This document shows positions 8,614-17,446 of a stretch of DNA of 64,000 nucleotides, one piece after another (within the stretch, counting starts at the first letter, position 1; every line of letters begins with the position of its first letter). The position numbers and the translations under genes are program-made. Source of the DNA: Phytopseudomonas dryadis (GTDB lineage Bacteria > Pseudomonadota > Gammaproteobacteria > Pseudomonadales > Pseudomonadaceae); contig NZ_QJUM01000003.1 in the NCBI RefSeq assembly GCF_004327355.1, forward strand, positions 62,001 through 126,000. Reading direction: 5' to 3'. A model generated the notes under the pieces. That model searched no databases. It was not told the DNA's origin and saw nothing but the letters and a program-made list of their open reading frames with translations.

Positions 8614-9984
8614 CCGTTCATCCCCGCTGGCGCGGGGAACACTTGTGCCGCAGCTCGGTCGGTTTCCCGACTATCGGTTCATCCCCGCTCACGCGGGGAA
8701 CACATGAAAACCGACTGCTCGTCGGGCTGATCGCTCGGTTCATCCCCGCTCACGCGGGGAACACGTTTTGCGCCCGGCGGCCCACTGCTGGTAATTCGGT
8801 TCATCCCCGCTCACGCGGGGAACACGGCAGAGATACACAACCGAACGATTCCCCGGACGGTTCATCCCCGCTCACGCGGGGAACACACGTGCAACATAAA
8901 AGATAATCTCAGTACCGTCGGTTCATCCCCGCTCACGCGGGGAACACGTGCGCTGTTTTTCATGGTGTTCGCCCGCGACCGGTTCATCCCCGCTCACGCG
9001 GGGAACACGCCGTTTTGGCGCAGGCCGCGAATCGTCGTTCCGGTTCATCCCCGCTCACGCGGGGAACACCCCCTTGTAACCATCCTTGGCGATCCAGCCG
9101 CCGGTTCATCCCCGCTCACGCGGGGAACACGAACTCGCCTCGAACGCTAGCCCGGTACTTGGCGGTTCATCCCCGCTCACGCGGGGAACACATGCGGCGC
9201 GAGCGCTCGTAGCGCGTGGTCGTCGGTTCATCCCCGCTCACGCGGGGAACACCGATAAGCGCCGAGCGCCGCACGACGGAACGACGGTTCATCCCCGCTC
9301 ACGCGGGGAACACGCGTCCTTGCCATGTTCTGCGGGCGGAAGCGCCGGTTCATCCCCGCTCACGCGGGGAACACTTCCTGCCCTACCCCAGCCGATCCAA
9401 CTCACGCGGTTCATCCCCGCTCACGCGGGGAACACGGCGCCAGGTAGGCTCGCCCAAATCGGAGCGGCGGTTCATCCCCGCTCACGCGGGGAACACGCGG
9501 CGCGCCCCATAAGCGTGATCGCCTCTGGCGGTTCATCCCCGCTCACGCGGGGAACACGGAGTGACTTGAAATATTGCCGTGGTCCATTGCGGTTCATCCC
9601 CGCTCACGCGGGGAACACCCGTATAGAAACCAATAAAGGCCCTTTCGGGCCGGTTCATCCCCGCTCACGCGGGGAACACGTATTCCAAAATCTCATCACG
9701 ACTCGTTTTGTCGGTTCATCCCCGCTCACGCGGGGAACACAGCGCGCTATCGAGATTCTGGAGTCCAACGACCGGTTCATCCCCGCTCACGCGGGGAACA
9801 CGGGAGGACGGTAGGCGAGAAACCAATCACCAGCGGTTCATCCCCGCTCACGCGGGGAACACTGCTGAGACTGAACAACAGGAGCCTCAACAGCCGGTTC
9901 ATCCCCGCTCACGCGGGGAACACTGAGAGGCGCGAGCTACAGAACATAAGCCTGGCGGTTCATCCCCGCTCACGCGGGGAACAC
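8614..9984 (-). CRISPR. Type I-E CRISPR array, 23 repeats and 22 spacers
   Basis: The 29-bp repeat recurs at exact 61-bp intervals from 8614 to 9956, so all 22 spacers are 32 bp. Read on the minus strand the repeat begins GTGTTCCCCGCG, has a TGA-containing loop and ends GGGGATGAACCG, the I-E pattern with CCCCGC/GCGGGG arms. Twenty-two copies appear identical. The left-most copy (8614-8642) differs in the loop (GCGCCAGCG instead of GCGTGAGCG on the minus strand) and in the next-to-last base; such decay marks the leader-distal end. Transcription is therefore leftward, toward cas3. The predicted 5' handle is ATGAACCG. No near-identical pair of spacers was noticed. Confidence 0.98.
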
Positions 9985-10068
9985 ACTTAGCGTAACCAAT
10001 TGTTCCTGAAAGAAAAAATAGACTGCTGAAAATCCACCGACTTTACCTTGGCAAAGAGCGCTCTGTTC
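9985..10068 (-). promoter_or_regulatory. CRISPR leader
   Basis: This 84-bp stretch between the last perfect repeat and the stop of the acyl-CoA dehydrogenase is at the leader end by repeat orientation. It is AT-rich for this genome, with a CTATTTTTTCTTTC tract on the minus strand. At 9993-10005 there is a partial match to the IHF consensus (the TAA and TTG blocks with the right 4-nt gap, weak beyond), which would suit IHF-assisted integration known for type I-E. A short palindrome AGAGCGCTCT lies at 10055-10064. The promoter itself could extend into the end of the dehydrogenase gene. Confidence 0.65.
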
Positions 10069-11718
10069 TCAGGCCGGATAGGGGCTACTGCGCGCCAGCA
10101 GCGCCTGTACGTCGATACCGCGCGGCAGGGTCCCATAGACACGTCCGCCTTCGCCCAGACGAGCGGCGATAAAGGCATCGGCCACCAGGCTGTTGCCGGA
10201 CTCGAGCAACAGCCCGGCCTGCAGCGCCACCGCGATGTCCTCGGTCAGTTGCCGGGCGCGGTACTGGCTGTCTTCGCGGTCTTGCAAGGCGCTGTGCAAC
10301 CGCGCGACATGGGCCTTGAGCCGGGGCTCGCCGTGACCGTCGCCCAACTCGGCGAGCAACGCATCGAGCACACCGCGTTCCTTGGACAGGGCGCGCAGCA
10401 CGTCCAGGCACTGCACATTGCCCGAGCCCTCCCAGGTGGAGTTGACCGGTGCCTCGCGGTACAGCCGCGGCAGGATGCTGTCTTCGACGTAACCGGCGCC
10501 GCCCATGCACTCCGCCGCTTCATTGATCATCGCCGGCGCCCGCTTGCAGATCCAGTACTTGCCCACGGCGGTGACCAGGCGGGCGAATTTGCGCTGTCGC
10601 TCGTCGTCGGGCTGGTCCAGCGCGCGGCCCATGCGCAGGGTCAGCGCCAGCGCCGCTTCGCTTTCCAGGGCCAGGTCGGCGAGCACGTTCTGCATCAGCG
10701 GTTGCTCGGCCAATGCGCGCCCGCCGACCTGACGCTGGGCGCAATGATGGGCGGCCTGGCTGAGGGCCTGGCGCATCAGGGCGCTGGAGCCGATCATGCA
10801 GTCGAAACGGGTCATGGCCACCATCTCGATGATGGTCGGCACGCCGCGGCCCTCCTCGCCGATCATCCAGGCCAGGGCGCCGCGATATTCCACCTCGCTC
10901 GAGGCATTGGAACAGTTGCCCAGCTTGTTCTTCAGGCGCTGGATATAGAACTGGTTGCGGCTGCCGTCGTCGCGATGACGCGGCAGCAGGAAGCAGCTCA
11001 GCCCCTTGTCGGTATAGGCCAGGGTGAGGAAGGCATCGCACATCGGCGCCGAGCAGAACCATTTGTGCCCGACCAGTTCGTAGGCCTGGCCAGGGCCGCC
11101 GCCGCCCAGCGGATAGGCATGGGTGGTGTTGGCGCGCACATCGGTGCCGCCCTGTTTCTCGGTCATGGCCATGCCGATGGTGGCGCCGCGCTTCTGCTCG
11201 ATCGGCAGGTTGCGCGGGTCGTATTCGCGGGACAGGATCTTCGGCAGCCAGCGCTCGGCGATATCCGGCTGCAGCCTCAGCGCCGGTACGCTGGCGAAGG
11301 TCATGGTCAGCGGGCAGCCACTGCCGGCCTCGGCCTGGCTGTGCAGATAGCTCATGGCCGCGCGCACCACCTGGGCGCCTTCGCGTGGCGCGACCCAGGG
11401 CATGGACGGGATGCCATGGGCGATGGCCGCGCTCATCAACTGGTGGTAGGCCGGGTGGAACTCCACCAGGTCGAGGCGATGGCCGTAGCGATCATGGCTC
11501 TTGAACACCGGCTTGTTCTCGTTGGCGAGGAAGCCGGCAGTCATCAGCTCGCCACCGGCCAATTCGCCATAGGCCTCCAGACGCCCCTCGCCCCAGGCCC
11601 CGCCGAAATGCCGAAGCCACTCCTGCAGCGGCAGGTCGAGACGGTACAGGTTGGCCCCCTCCAGCGGCACGGCCTGGTTGAACACCTCGTGGGTTTCGGC
11701 GTACAGGCTGGGTTTCAT
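10069..11718 (-). CDS. aidB: AidB-like acyl-CoA dehydrogenase
   Basis: A 549-residue flavoprotein of the AidB branch, longer than ordinary acyl-CoA dehydrogenases (about 380). TIGMAMTEKQGGTDVRANTT and the ECMGGAGYVEDS segment are hallmarks, and the last 100 or so residues form the extra C-terminal part of this branch. AidB in E. coli belongs to the adaptive response to DNA alkylation, binds DNA and has weak isovaleryl-CoA dehydrogenase activity; the physiological role remains uncertain. The gene is monocistronic as far as can be seen, with 159 bp to the upstream kinase gene. It corresponds in position to PA3972 of P. aeruginosa and borders the CRISPR leader. Confidence 0.88.
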   Translation of the reverse strand: MKPSLYAETHEVFNQAVPLEGANLYRLDLPLQEWLRHFGGAWGEGRLEAYGELAGGELMTAGFLANENKPVFKSHDRYGHRLDLVEFHPAYHQLMSAAIAHGIPSMPWVAPREGAQVVRAAMSYLHSQAEAGSGCPLTMTFASVPALRLQPDIAERWLPKILSREYDPRNLPIEQKRGATIGMAMTEKQGGTDVRANTTHAYPLGGGGPGQAYELVGHKWFCSAPMCDAFLTLAYTDKGLSCFLLPRHRDDGSRNQFYIQRLKNKLGNCSNASSEVEYRGALAWMIGEEGRGVPTIIEMVAMTRFDCMIGSSALMRQALSQAAHHCAQRQVGGRALAEQPLMQNVLADLALESEAALALTLRMGRALDQPDDERQRKFARLVTAVGKYWICKRAPAMINEAAECMGGAGYVEDSILPRLYREAPVNSTWEGSGNVQCLDVLRALSKERGVLDALLAELGDGHGEPRLKAHVARLHSALQDREDSQYRARQLTEDIAVALQAGLLLESGNSLVADAFIAARLGEGGRVYGTLPRGIDVQALLARSSPYPA

Positions 11719-11877
11719 GCGATGGGCTCCTCGGCGCCGATGGCGCGCGGACAGAAAGGTGGCTTGGCCATAACCCGGCGTGACGCCACGGCGTGGCCGG
11801 CAGCGGCGCGAATCCCCTTCAGTGAAGCAGAAGCCTGTCCCGGCTTAAAGCGGGATTTCAGCCAGACTCGGACGTAT

Positions 11878-14277
11878 TCAGGACGGGCGGCACAACACCC
11901 AGTCATGCAGCAGCACGCGCAATTCGTCGAATTTCACCGGCTTGCCCAGGTAGTCGCTCATACCCGCCGCCAGGCAGCGCTCCCGGTCGCCCGACTGGCT
12001 GTGGGCGGTGATGGCCAGGACCGGTATCTGTTCGCAACCGGGCAACAGCCGCAGCGCGCGACAGGTGGCGAAGCCGTCCATCACCGGCATCTGGCAGTCG
12101 AGCAGCACCGCGTCGACCGGCTCGCCCTGCAACCACTCCAGCGCCTCGCTGCCGTTGTCCGCGGTACGCACCCGGTAACCGAGCTTGAGCAACATGCCAC
12201 GGATCACCAGTTGGTTGATGGCGTTGTCCTCGACCACCAGTACGGTGCACTGCGCCGGCTCGCGCACGGCGGTACCGCGGGCGCGCCGTACGACGCTGGC
12301 GGCACTGCTCGCCTGTACCGGCAGGCTCAAGGTCAGGCTCACGCGGAAAAGGCTCCCGCCCTCGGCGTTGGCCTGGTGCTCGAGGCTGCCGCCGAGCAGT
12401 TCGACCAGTTGCCGACAGATGCTCAGGCCGATACCGAGGCCGCCGTATTCGCGGGTCATGGAGGTATCGAGCTGATGGAAGCGGCGGTACGGGTCGATCT
12501 CGTTGGTACAGTGCAGGCCAATGCCGGTATCGACCACCTCGATAATCAGTGGCAGGGCTTCCTGGCGCTGCTCGCCGCCCTGCCGCACACGCAGGCCGAC
12601 CTGCCCCGCCGCGGTGAACTTGATGGCATTGTCCAGCAGATATCCCAGGCTCTGGGCCAGTTTGCCGGCATCGCCCTCCAGCGTGTCGGGCAGCCGCTCG
12701 TCCAGCTCGAGGGAGAAGTCCAGGCCCTTGTCCCTGGCGCGCGGCCCATAACTGGCGCAGACACCGTCGAACAGGCCACGCAGGCTGAACGGCTCACGCC
12801 GCGGGTACAGGCGCCCGGACTGCAGTTCGGTGAGGGCGAGGATGTCGTTGACCATGCCCATCATGTCGCGCGCCGAGCGGGCGGCGGTCTTCTGGTACTG
12901 CTCCGCCTCGGGGTCCAGACGCAGGGTCTGCATCAGTTCCAGGGAACCGATGACGCCATTCATCGGCGTACGCAGTTCATGGGTCACGGTGGCCAGGAAA
13001 TCGTCCTTGAGACGGTTGCTGTCGGCCAGTTCCTGGTTCAGCGCTTCGAGCTTTTCTCCCGCGCTCTGCAGGATGCGGGTGCGCTCTTCCTTCATGGCGT
13101 TGATGCGATCGGCCAGCGCCAGGGACAGCAGGCCGACTTCCAGGGCACTGCCGATCTGGCTGGCGTACATGGTCAGGAAGAGGTTGGGCAGATAACCGAG
13201 CACCATCAGGGTATTGACCAGGCCGCCGAGCAGGAAGGCCGCCCAGGCGATGATGAAATAGCGCGCCACCCGCATGCCGCGCAGCCAGGCCAGCACGCCG
13301 GCACTGGCCACCACCAGGGTGAACACCAGCGCCAGGCAGGTGGCCAGGCGCAGCGACAGCGCATAACTGACGGTCAGCGCCAGCAGCATGACCACGACGC
13401 CACAGAGCATCAGCAGGCACAGGGCGCGGTCGACCCAGCGGCTGTGCTCGCGGGTCTGCAGGAAGCTGCGCGCGAACTGGCTGCCGAACAGCGCCGTGGC
13501 GCCGATCAGAAAGGGCGTGGCGGCGTTCGCCCACCAGGGGTTGTTCGGCCACAGGTACTCGATGCCGGCGCCGTTGACCGAGACCTGATAGAGACCGAAC
13601 GAGGCGATGTAGAGGATGTAGTACAGGTAGCTGGTGTCACGCACGCTGACGAAGATGAACAGGTTGTAGATCAGCATCACCAGCAGCACGCCATAGATGA
13701 TGCCCAGCACATAGAGGCGCGACGGCTGCTCTTCCAGATAGGCGTTCGGCGACCACAGCGTCAGGGGCGCCTGGATCGATCCCTGGCTCTCCAGGCGCAA
13801 GTAGACACGGCGCACTTCGCCGTCCTTGAAGTCGAGGGGGAACAGGTAGTTGTTCTGCTGGATCTGCCGGCTGGAAAACGGCAGGGCATCACCGGTGCGC
13901 TGGGTCAGCCGGAAACGCCCCTGGTTATCCTCCTCGTACAGTTCCAGGTGATCCAGGGGCGGATAGGCCAACTCCAGCAACCAGTACTGGTGGGTGTGCG
14001 CGGTGGGGTTGTGCGGGCGGTAATGCAGGTCCAGGCGCAGCCAGAACACCGAGCGCGAATAGCCGGCATTGAGCACCGCCTTGTCATGTACCCGGAAGCT
14101 GCCCTGCAGGGCGGGCGAGGTGATGTCATCGATGCTCTTGTCGCCGCGCACGTCTTCGAACACCTGCATCAGCTCGCCCAGCGGCAGGGCCCGGGTATTT
14201 TCATCGAAGACCGCCGGCGCTGCGGCGCACACGAATGCGGGGCACACGGCCAGTAGCAACATCAGGATAAGACGCAT
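11878..14277 (-). CDS. ladS: LadS-type hybrid sensor histidine kinase/response regulator
   Basis: A 799-residue membrane kinase. After a signal peptide (residues 1-19) comes a periplasmic 7TMR-DISM extracellular domain to about 185, then seven transmembrane helices (about 187-385), a coiled coil, a HisKA domain with the phospho-acceptor His433 (ATVTHELRTPMNG), a HATPase domain (DNAIKF, DTGIGL, GGLGIGLSICRQL) and one receiver domain with Asp727 (VLLDCQMPVMDG). Length, domain order and the nearby thiD match P. aeruginosa LadS (PA3974), which feeds the GacS/GacA-Rsm pathway and favours biofilm over acute virulence; LadS there responds to calcium. RetS, the related kinase, has two receivers, which argues against that assignment. 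Confidence 0.85.
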   Translation of the reverse strand: MRLILMLLLAVCPAFVCAAAPAVFDENTRALPLGELMQVFEDVRGDKSIDDITSPALQGSFRVHDKAVLNAGYSRSVFWLRLDLHYRPHNPTAHTHQYWLLELAYPPLDHLELYEEDNQGRFRLTQRTGDALPFSSRQIQQNNYLFPLDFKDGEVRRVYLRLESQGSIQAPLTLWSPNAYLEEQPSRLYVLGIIYGVLLVMLIYNLFIFVSVRDTSYLYYILYIASFGLYQVSVNGAGIEYLWPNNPWWANAATPFLIGATALFGSQFARSFLQTREHSRWVDRALCLLMLCGVVVMLLALTVSYALSLRLATCLALVFTLVVASAGVLAWLRGMRVARYFIIAWAAFLLGGLVNTLMVLGYLPNLFLTMYASQIGSALEVGLLSLALADRINAMKEERTRILQSAGEKLEALNQELADSNRLKDDFLATVTHELRTPMNGVIGSLELMQTLRLDPEAEQYQKTAARSARDMMGMVNDILALTELQSGRLYPRREPFSLRGLFDGVCASYGPRARDKGLDFSLELDERLPDTLEGDAGKLAQSLGYLLDNAIKFTAAGQVGLRVRQGGEQRQEALPLIIEVVDTGIGLHCTNEIDPYRRFHQLDTSMTREYGGLGIGLSICRQLVELLGGSLEHQANAEGGSLFRVSLTLSLPVQASSAASVVRRARGTAVREPAQCTVLVVEDNAINQLVIRGMLLKLGYRVRTADNGSEALEWLQGEPVDAVLLDCQMPVMDGFATCRALRLLPGCEQIPVLAITAHSQSGDRERCLAAGMSDYLGKPVKFDELRVLLHDWVLCRPS

Positions 14278-14559
14278 GCGGCCCCTAGCAGCCTGTCGGA
14301 CGTTCCGACCGAATAGCAGACATGATCGATAAATGGAAAAATCGCCCTAATGCTTTCAGCGTTCAGCTTCCGCGAACCGGCTGAATCGCGCAGCGGCACC
14401 TGAATATCCAGCCAGGCCCATGTCGCACGGCGTCGGAAGGCCCCATCCTTCCTCAATGACACCGGCGCGCACGGCACGGCTGCGGAATAGCGGTAACTGT
14501 AGGGGCTGTCGAGGTTGCCGCACAAGTCGTGCGCTCGGGAAAATCGTCGGCCGGGGCGC

Positions 14560-15432
14560 TCAGCGCTGCAGCCCATCGATGCGCAGCAGCGCCTCGGCGA
14601 TCGCCTCGGCCAGGTACTCGATGGAAAATACGCCGCCATAGGTCCAGGTCGAGCGCATGGCGCCGAAACGGCCGTCGCGCACGAAGGGCATGGCCCGCCA
14701 CAGGGGCGTGCCGAACAACTGATCCTGCTGGGCGAAGGGTTCGATGTGCAGGATCACCCCACCCTCGATACGCCCCAGGGTGGTCACCGGCGTCTGCACG
14801 ATGCCCCACGGGCTGGGCGGCAACGGATAGGCCGGGCGCAGGTGCAGCAGTTGCATGGCATGCTGCGCCATGGAGTTGTCACCGTTGATGAACACCGCGG
14901 TGGGCGAAGAGAAGCGGATCACCGTGACCTTCGGCAGTCGCCCGTGAAAGTGCGCCAGCAAGCGCTGATGCAGGGCGTCCAGCCGCGCCTGCATCGCCTG
15001 CAGTTGCTCCCGGGCGAACGCCTCGCGGCCGAAATGCCGGGCCAGGGCCAGGTAGTTGTCCCGCGCACTGAGGTAGTTGTCATGGTTCTGGCTGAAGCTG
15101 CTGTACGCCACCACCGGCGCGATGCGCTCGAGCTTGTCGCGAATGTCCTCGAGCAACGGCGGGATCACGATCAGTTCCGGTTGCAAGTGCGCCAGCAGCT
15201 CCAGGTTGGGCTCGGTACGCGAACCGGCGCTCGGCACCTCGTCCGGCAAGGTGGGGCGCACCACCCAGGTACGGTAATCCCCCGCGTCGGCCACGGCCAG
15301 CGGGGTGATATCCAGCTTGAGCAGGTGTTCGGCCGCTTCCCAGCCCAGCGCCACCACCCGTGGCTGCGCCGCCAGCGGGCCAGCAGCGCACAGCAGTGCC
15401 AGCAGCAGGCACATCCGCCTCACCAGGTTCAT
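14560..15432 (-). CDS. fhuD: FhuD-like periplasmic iron-siderophore binding protein
   Basis: A 290-residue protein with a signal peptide (MNLVRRMCLLLALLCAAGPLAAQ) and the FhuD/class III binding-protein fold, recognisable in PRVVALGWEAAEHLLKLDI, ELIVIPPLL and PVVAYSS. It delivers hydroxamate-type ferric siderophores to the permease. The start overlaps the fhuB stop as ATGA. It is the last gene of the fhuF-fhuC-fhuB-fhuD run. The conserved lipid-attachment cysteine of some relatives is not evident after the signal peptide, so it is probably soluble in the periplasm. The exact ligand cannot be told. Confidence 0.88.
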   Translation of the reverse strand: MNLVRRMCLLLALLCAAGPLAAQPRVVALGWEAAEHLLKLDITPLAVADAGDYRTWVVRPTLPDEVPSAGSRTEPNLELLAHLQPELIVIPPLLEDIRDKLERIAPVVAYSSFSQNHDNYLSARDNYLALARHFGREAFAREQLQAMQARLDALHQRLLAHFHGRLPKVTVIRFSSPTAVFINGDNSMAQHAMQLLHLRPAYPLPPSPWGIVQTPVTTLGRIEGGVILHIEPFAQQDQLFGTPLWRAMPFVRDGRFGAMRSTWTYGGVFSIEYLAEAIAEALLRIDGLQR

Positions 15433-17444
15433 GCCAGGCGCCTCTTGAGCAACAGGTAGACGAAGTAACTGCCGCACACCACCGAGGCGACGATGCCGAC
15501 CGGCAGTTGCCGGGGGAAGATCAGGGTACGGCCCAGCCAGTCGGCCAGCAGCATCAGCACGCTGCCCAGGGCCGCGGCCAACAGCAACTGCGGCAGCACC
15601 CGGCGCGCGCCGAGGATGGCCGCCATATGCGGCGCCAGCAGGCCGAGAAAGGCCACCGGCCCCATCAGGCTGGTCACCAGCGCGCACAGCAGCGACACCA
15701 GCAGCAACAGCGCCAGGCGCGCGAAACGCACATCCAGGCCGCGGCTCAGGGCCACGCCATCGCCAATGGAAATCAGCGTCAGCGCCCGCTGGAAGGCCAG
15801 GCTCAGACCGCCGAGCAACAGCACCCCGGCAGCCAGCCACAGCGACTGCTGGGCCGATACCCGGTACGTGGAACCCGCCAGCCAGCCGAGCAGCGCGAAG
15901 GAGTCCGCCGTGCCCTTGGCCAGCCCGAACTGCAGCATGGCATTGAGCAGCGCGGTCAGGGAAATGCCCACCAGCGCCATCAGCGCCGGCGAATACTGGT
16001 GCCGGCGGCCCAGCAGCAGGAGTATGCCAAGTACCGCCAGGCTGCCGACGAAAGCGGCAATGGGCGCGGTAAAACCGAGCAGGGAGCCACCGAACAGCAT
16101 CAGCGCCAGCATCACCGCCAGGGTCGCACCGGCCGACAGGCCGAGGATATCCGGGCTGGCCAGGGGATTGCGCAGCAACCGTTGCAGCAGCACCCCGGCG
16201 ATGGCCAGCCCGCAACCGGCCGCGGCGGCGGTCAGCAGCCGCGGCCAGCGCAATGACCAGATCAGCGACGACGGCCAGTCGAACTGCCAGCCGCCGGTGC
16301 CGCGCCCCAGGCAGATGCTCAGCAGCACAGCCGCCAGGGCCACCAGCAGCACCAGGCAGGCATGCTTGCGCTGCACACGCTCGGCGCCCTCGGGCAGGCT
16401 CAGGCCACGGGAATCGTCCGCCGACAATTTGCGCCGTGCCAGCCACAACAGCGCTGGCGCTCCGATCAACGCGGCAGCGGCGCCGCTGGGCACCAGGTCG
16501 GCCGTCCAGCGGTTGGCCAGCAGCGCCATGGCGTCGGTGGCGAGCAGCAGGGCGCCACCGAGCAGGGTGCTGTAGAGCAGTTCGTCGCGCGAGCGGCGGG
16601 CGCCGAACAGACGCGCCAGGTTGGGCGTCAGCAGGCCGATGAAGCCGATCAGCCCGACCGCGGTGATCGACACCGCGGTCATCCAGAGCGACACCAGAAA
16701 CAGCGCCAGCATCACCGGCCACAGGTTCAGCCCCCGCGCCTGGGCGCCTTCGCTGCCCAGTTGCAGCAGGGTCAACGGGCGTGGCGCCAGGGCGATGACC
16801 AGCAGCCCGATCAGCAACTTGGGCCACAGCCAGGCCACCCAATGCCAGTCGATCTGCGCCAGATCGCCCGCGCCCCAGACGAACAGCCCGCTGGTGTACT
16901 GGTTGTTGAGCAGTACCAGGCCGGAAGCCAGGGCGCCGAGCAGCAGGTTCATGGCCATGCCGGCGAGTACCACCGGCAGACCGGCGATACCGTTGCGCCC
17001 GGCGATCAGCAGCACCAGGCCGACCGCGGCCAGGGCACCGAGCAGCGCCGCCCAGTGACCATGGCTGGCGGCGAACGCCGGCACCAGCAGGGTGACGCAG
17101 ACCAGGCCGAGCCAGGCGCCGGAAGAGGCGCCGATGGTCATCGGCGAGACCAGGCGGTTCTGCGTCAGTTGTTGCAGCACGCTGCCGGACAAGCCCAGGG
17201 CCGCGCCGACCAGCAAGGCCATGACCAGCCGCGGCAGCGCCGAGAGGTTGAACTGCAGGGCATCGAAGTCTTCGCCCACGGCGCTGCCCAGCAAGTCCCA
17301 CTGCCGGGCCAGGGGCAGCGAGGTGCTCAGTTGCAGGTGCAGCGCGGCCAGCAGGACGAGCAGCATGACGCTCAGGCCGTAACGCAGCAGCCCCCTTCTC
17401 ACGGCTCCCGATGGCCGCCCATCGCGCGCCTCGACGAATCCCAT
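15429..17444 (-). CDS. fhuB: FhuB-like double-length iron-siderophore permease
   Basis: A 671-residue inner-membrane protein made of two homologous FecCD-type halves (about residues 1-335 and 336-671), the arrangement special to FhuB; most related permeases are single-length. Each half carries the family signature: ALPRLVMALLVGAALGLSGSVLQ in the first and RWPRLLTAAAAGCGLAIAGVLLQ-like in the second, followed by NPLASPDILGLSAGA. It forms the channel for ferric hydroxamates with FhuC and FhuD. It starts 2 bp after fhuC and overlaps fhuD by 4 bp, so the three are coupled. Confidence 0.92.
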   Translation of the reverse strand: MGFVEARDGRPSGAVRRGLLRYGLSVMLLVLLAALHLQLSTSLPLARQWDLLGSAVGEDFDALQFNLSALPRLVMALLVGAALGLSGSVLQQLTQNRLVSPMTIGASSGAWLGLVCVTLLVPAFAASHGHWAALLGALAAVGLVLLIAGRNGIAGLPVVLAGMAMNLLLGALASGLVLLNNQYTSGLFVWGAGDLAQIDWHWVAWLWPKLLIGLLVIALAPRPLTLLQLGSEGAQARGLNLWPVMLALFLVSLWMTAVSITAVGLIGFIGLLTPNLARLFGARRSRDELLYSTLLGGALLLATDAMALLANRWTADLVPSGAAAALIGAPALLWLARRKLSADDSRGLSLPEGAERVQRKHACLVLLVALAAVLLSICLGRGTGGWQFDWPSSLIWSLRWPRLLTAAAAGCGLAIAGVLLQRLLRNPLASPDILGLSAGATLAVMLALMLFGGSLLGFTAPIAAFVGSLAVLGILLLLGRRHQYSPALMALVGISLTALLNAMLQFGLAKGTADSFALLGWLAGSTYRVSAQQSLWLAAGVLLLGGLSLAFQRALTLISIGDGVALSRGLDVRFARLALLLLVSLLCALVTSLMGPVAFLGLLAPHMAAILGARRVLPQLLLAAALGSVLMLLADWLGRTLIFPRQLPVGIVASVVCGSYFVYLLLKRRLA

Positions 17445-17446
17445 GC

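Noticed and set aside
8962..9814. Open frames inside the array with HPRSRGEH, SSPLTRGT and FIPAHAGNT repeats
   Set aside because: These are translations of the CRISPR repeat in three frames, a well-known artefact, not proteins.
10048..14256. A 1402-codon open frame opposite aidB and ladS, and similar long frames opposite hemL, leuS and pbpA
   Set aside because: They lie antisense to clear conserved genes and arise from GC-rich third codon positions; the sequences have no recognisable domain.
14560..17301. A 913-codon frame that would join fhuD to an upstream part
   Set aside because: Its upstream part is an out-of-frame reading of fhuB; fhuD starts at 15432 with an ATGA overlap.
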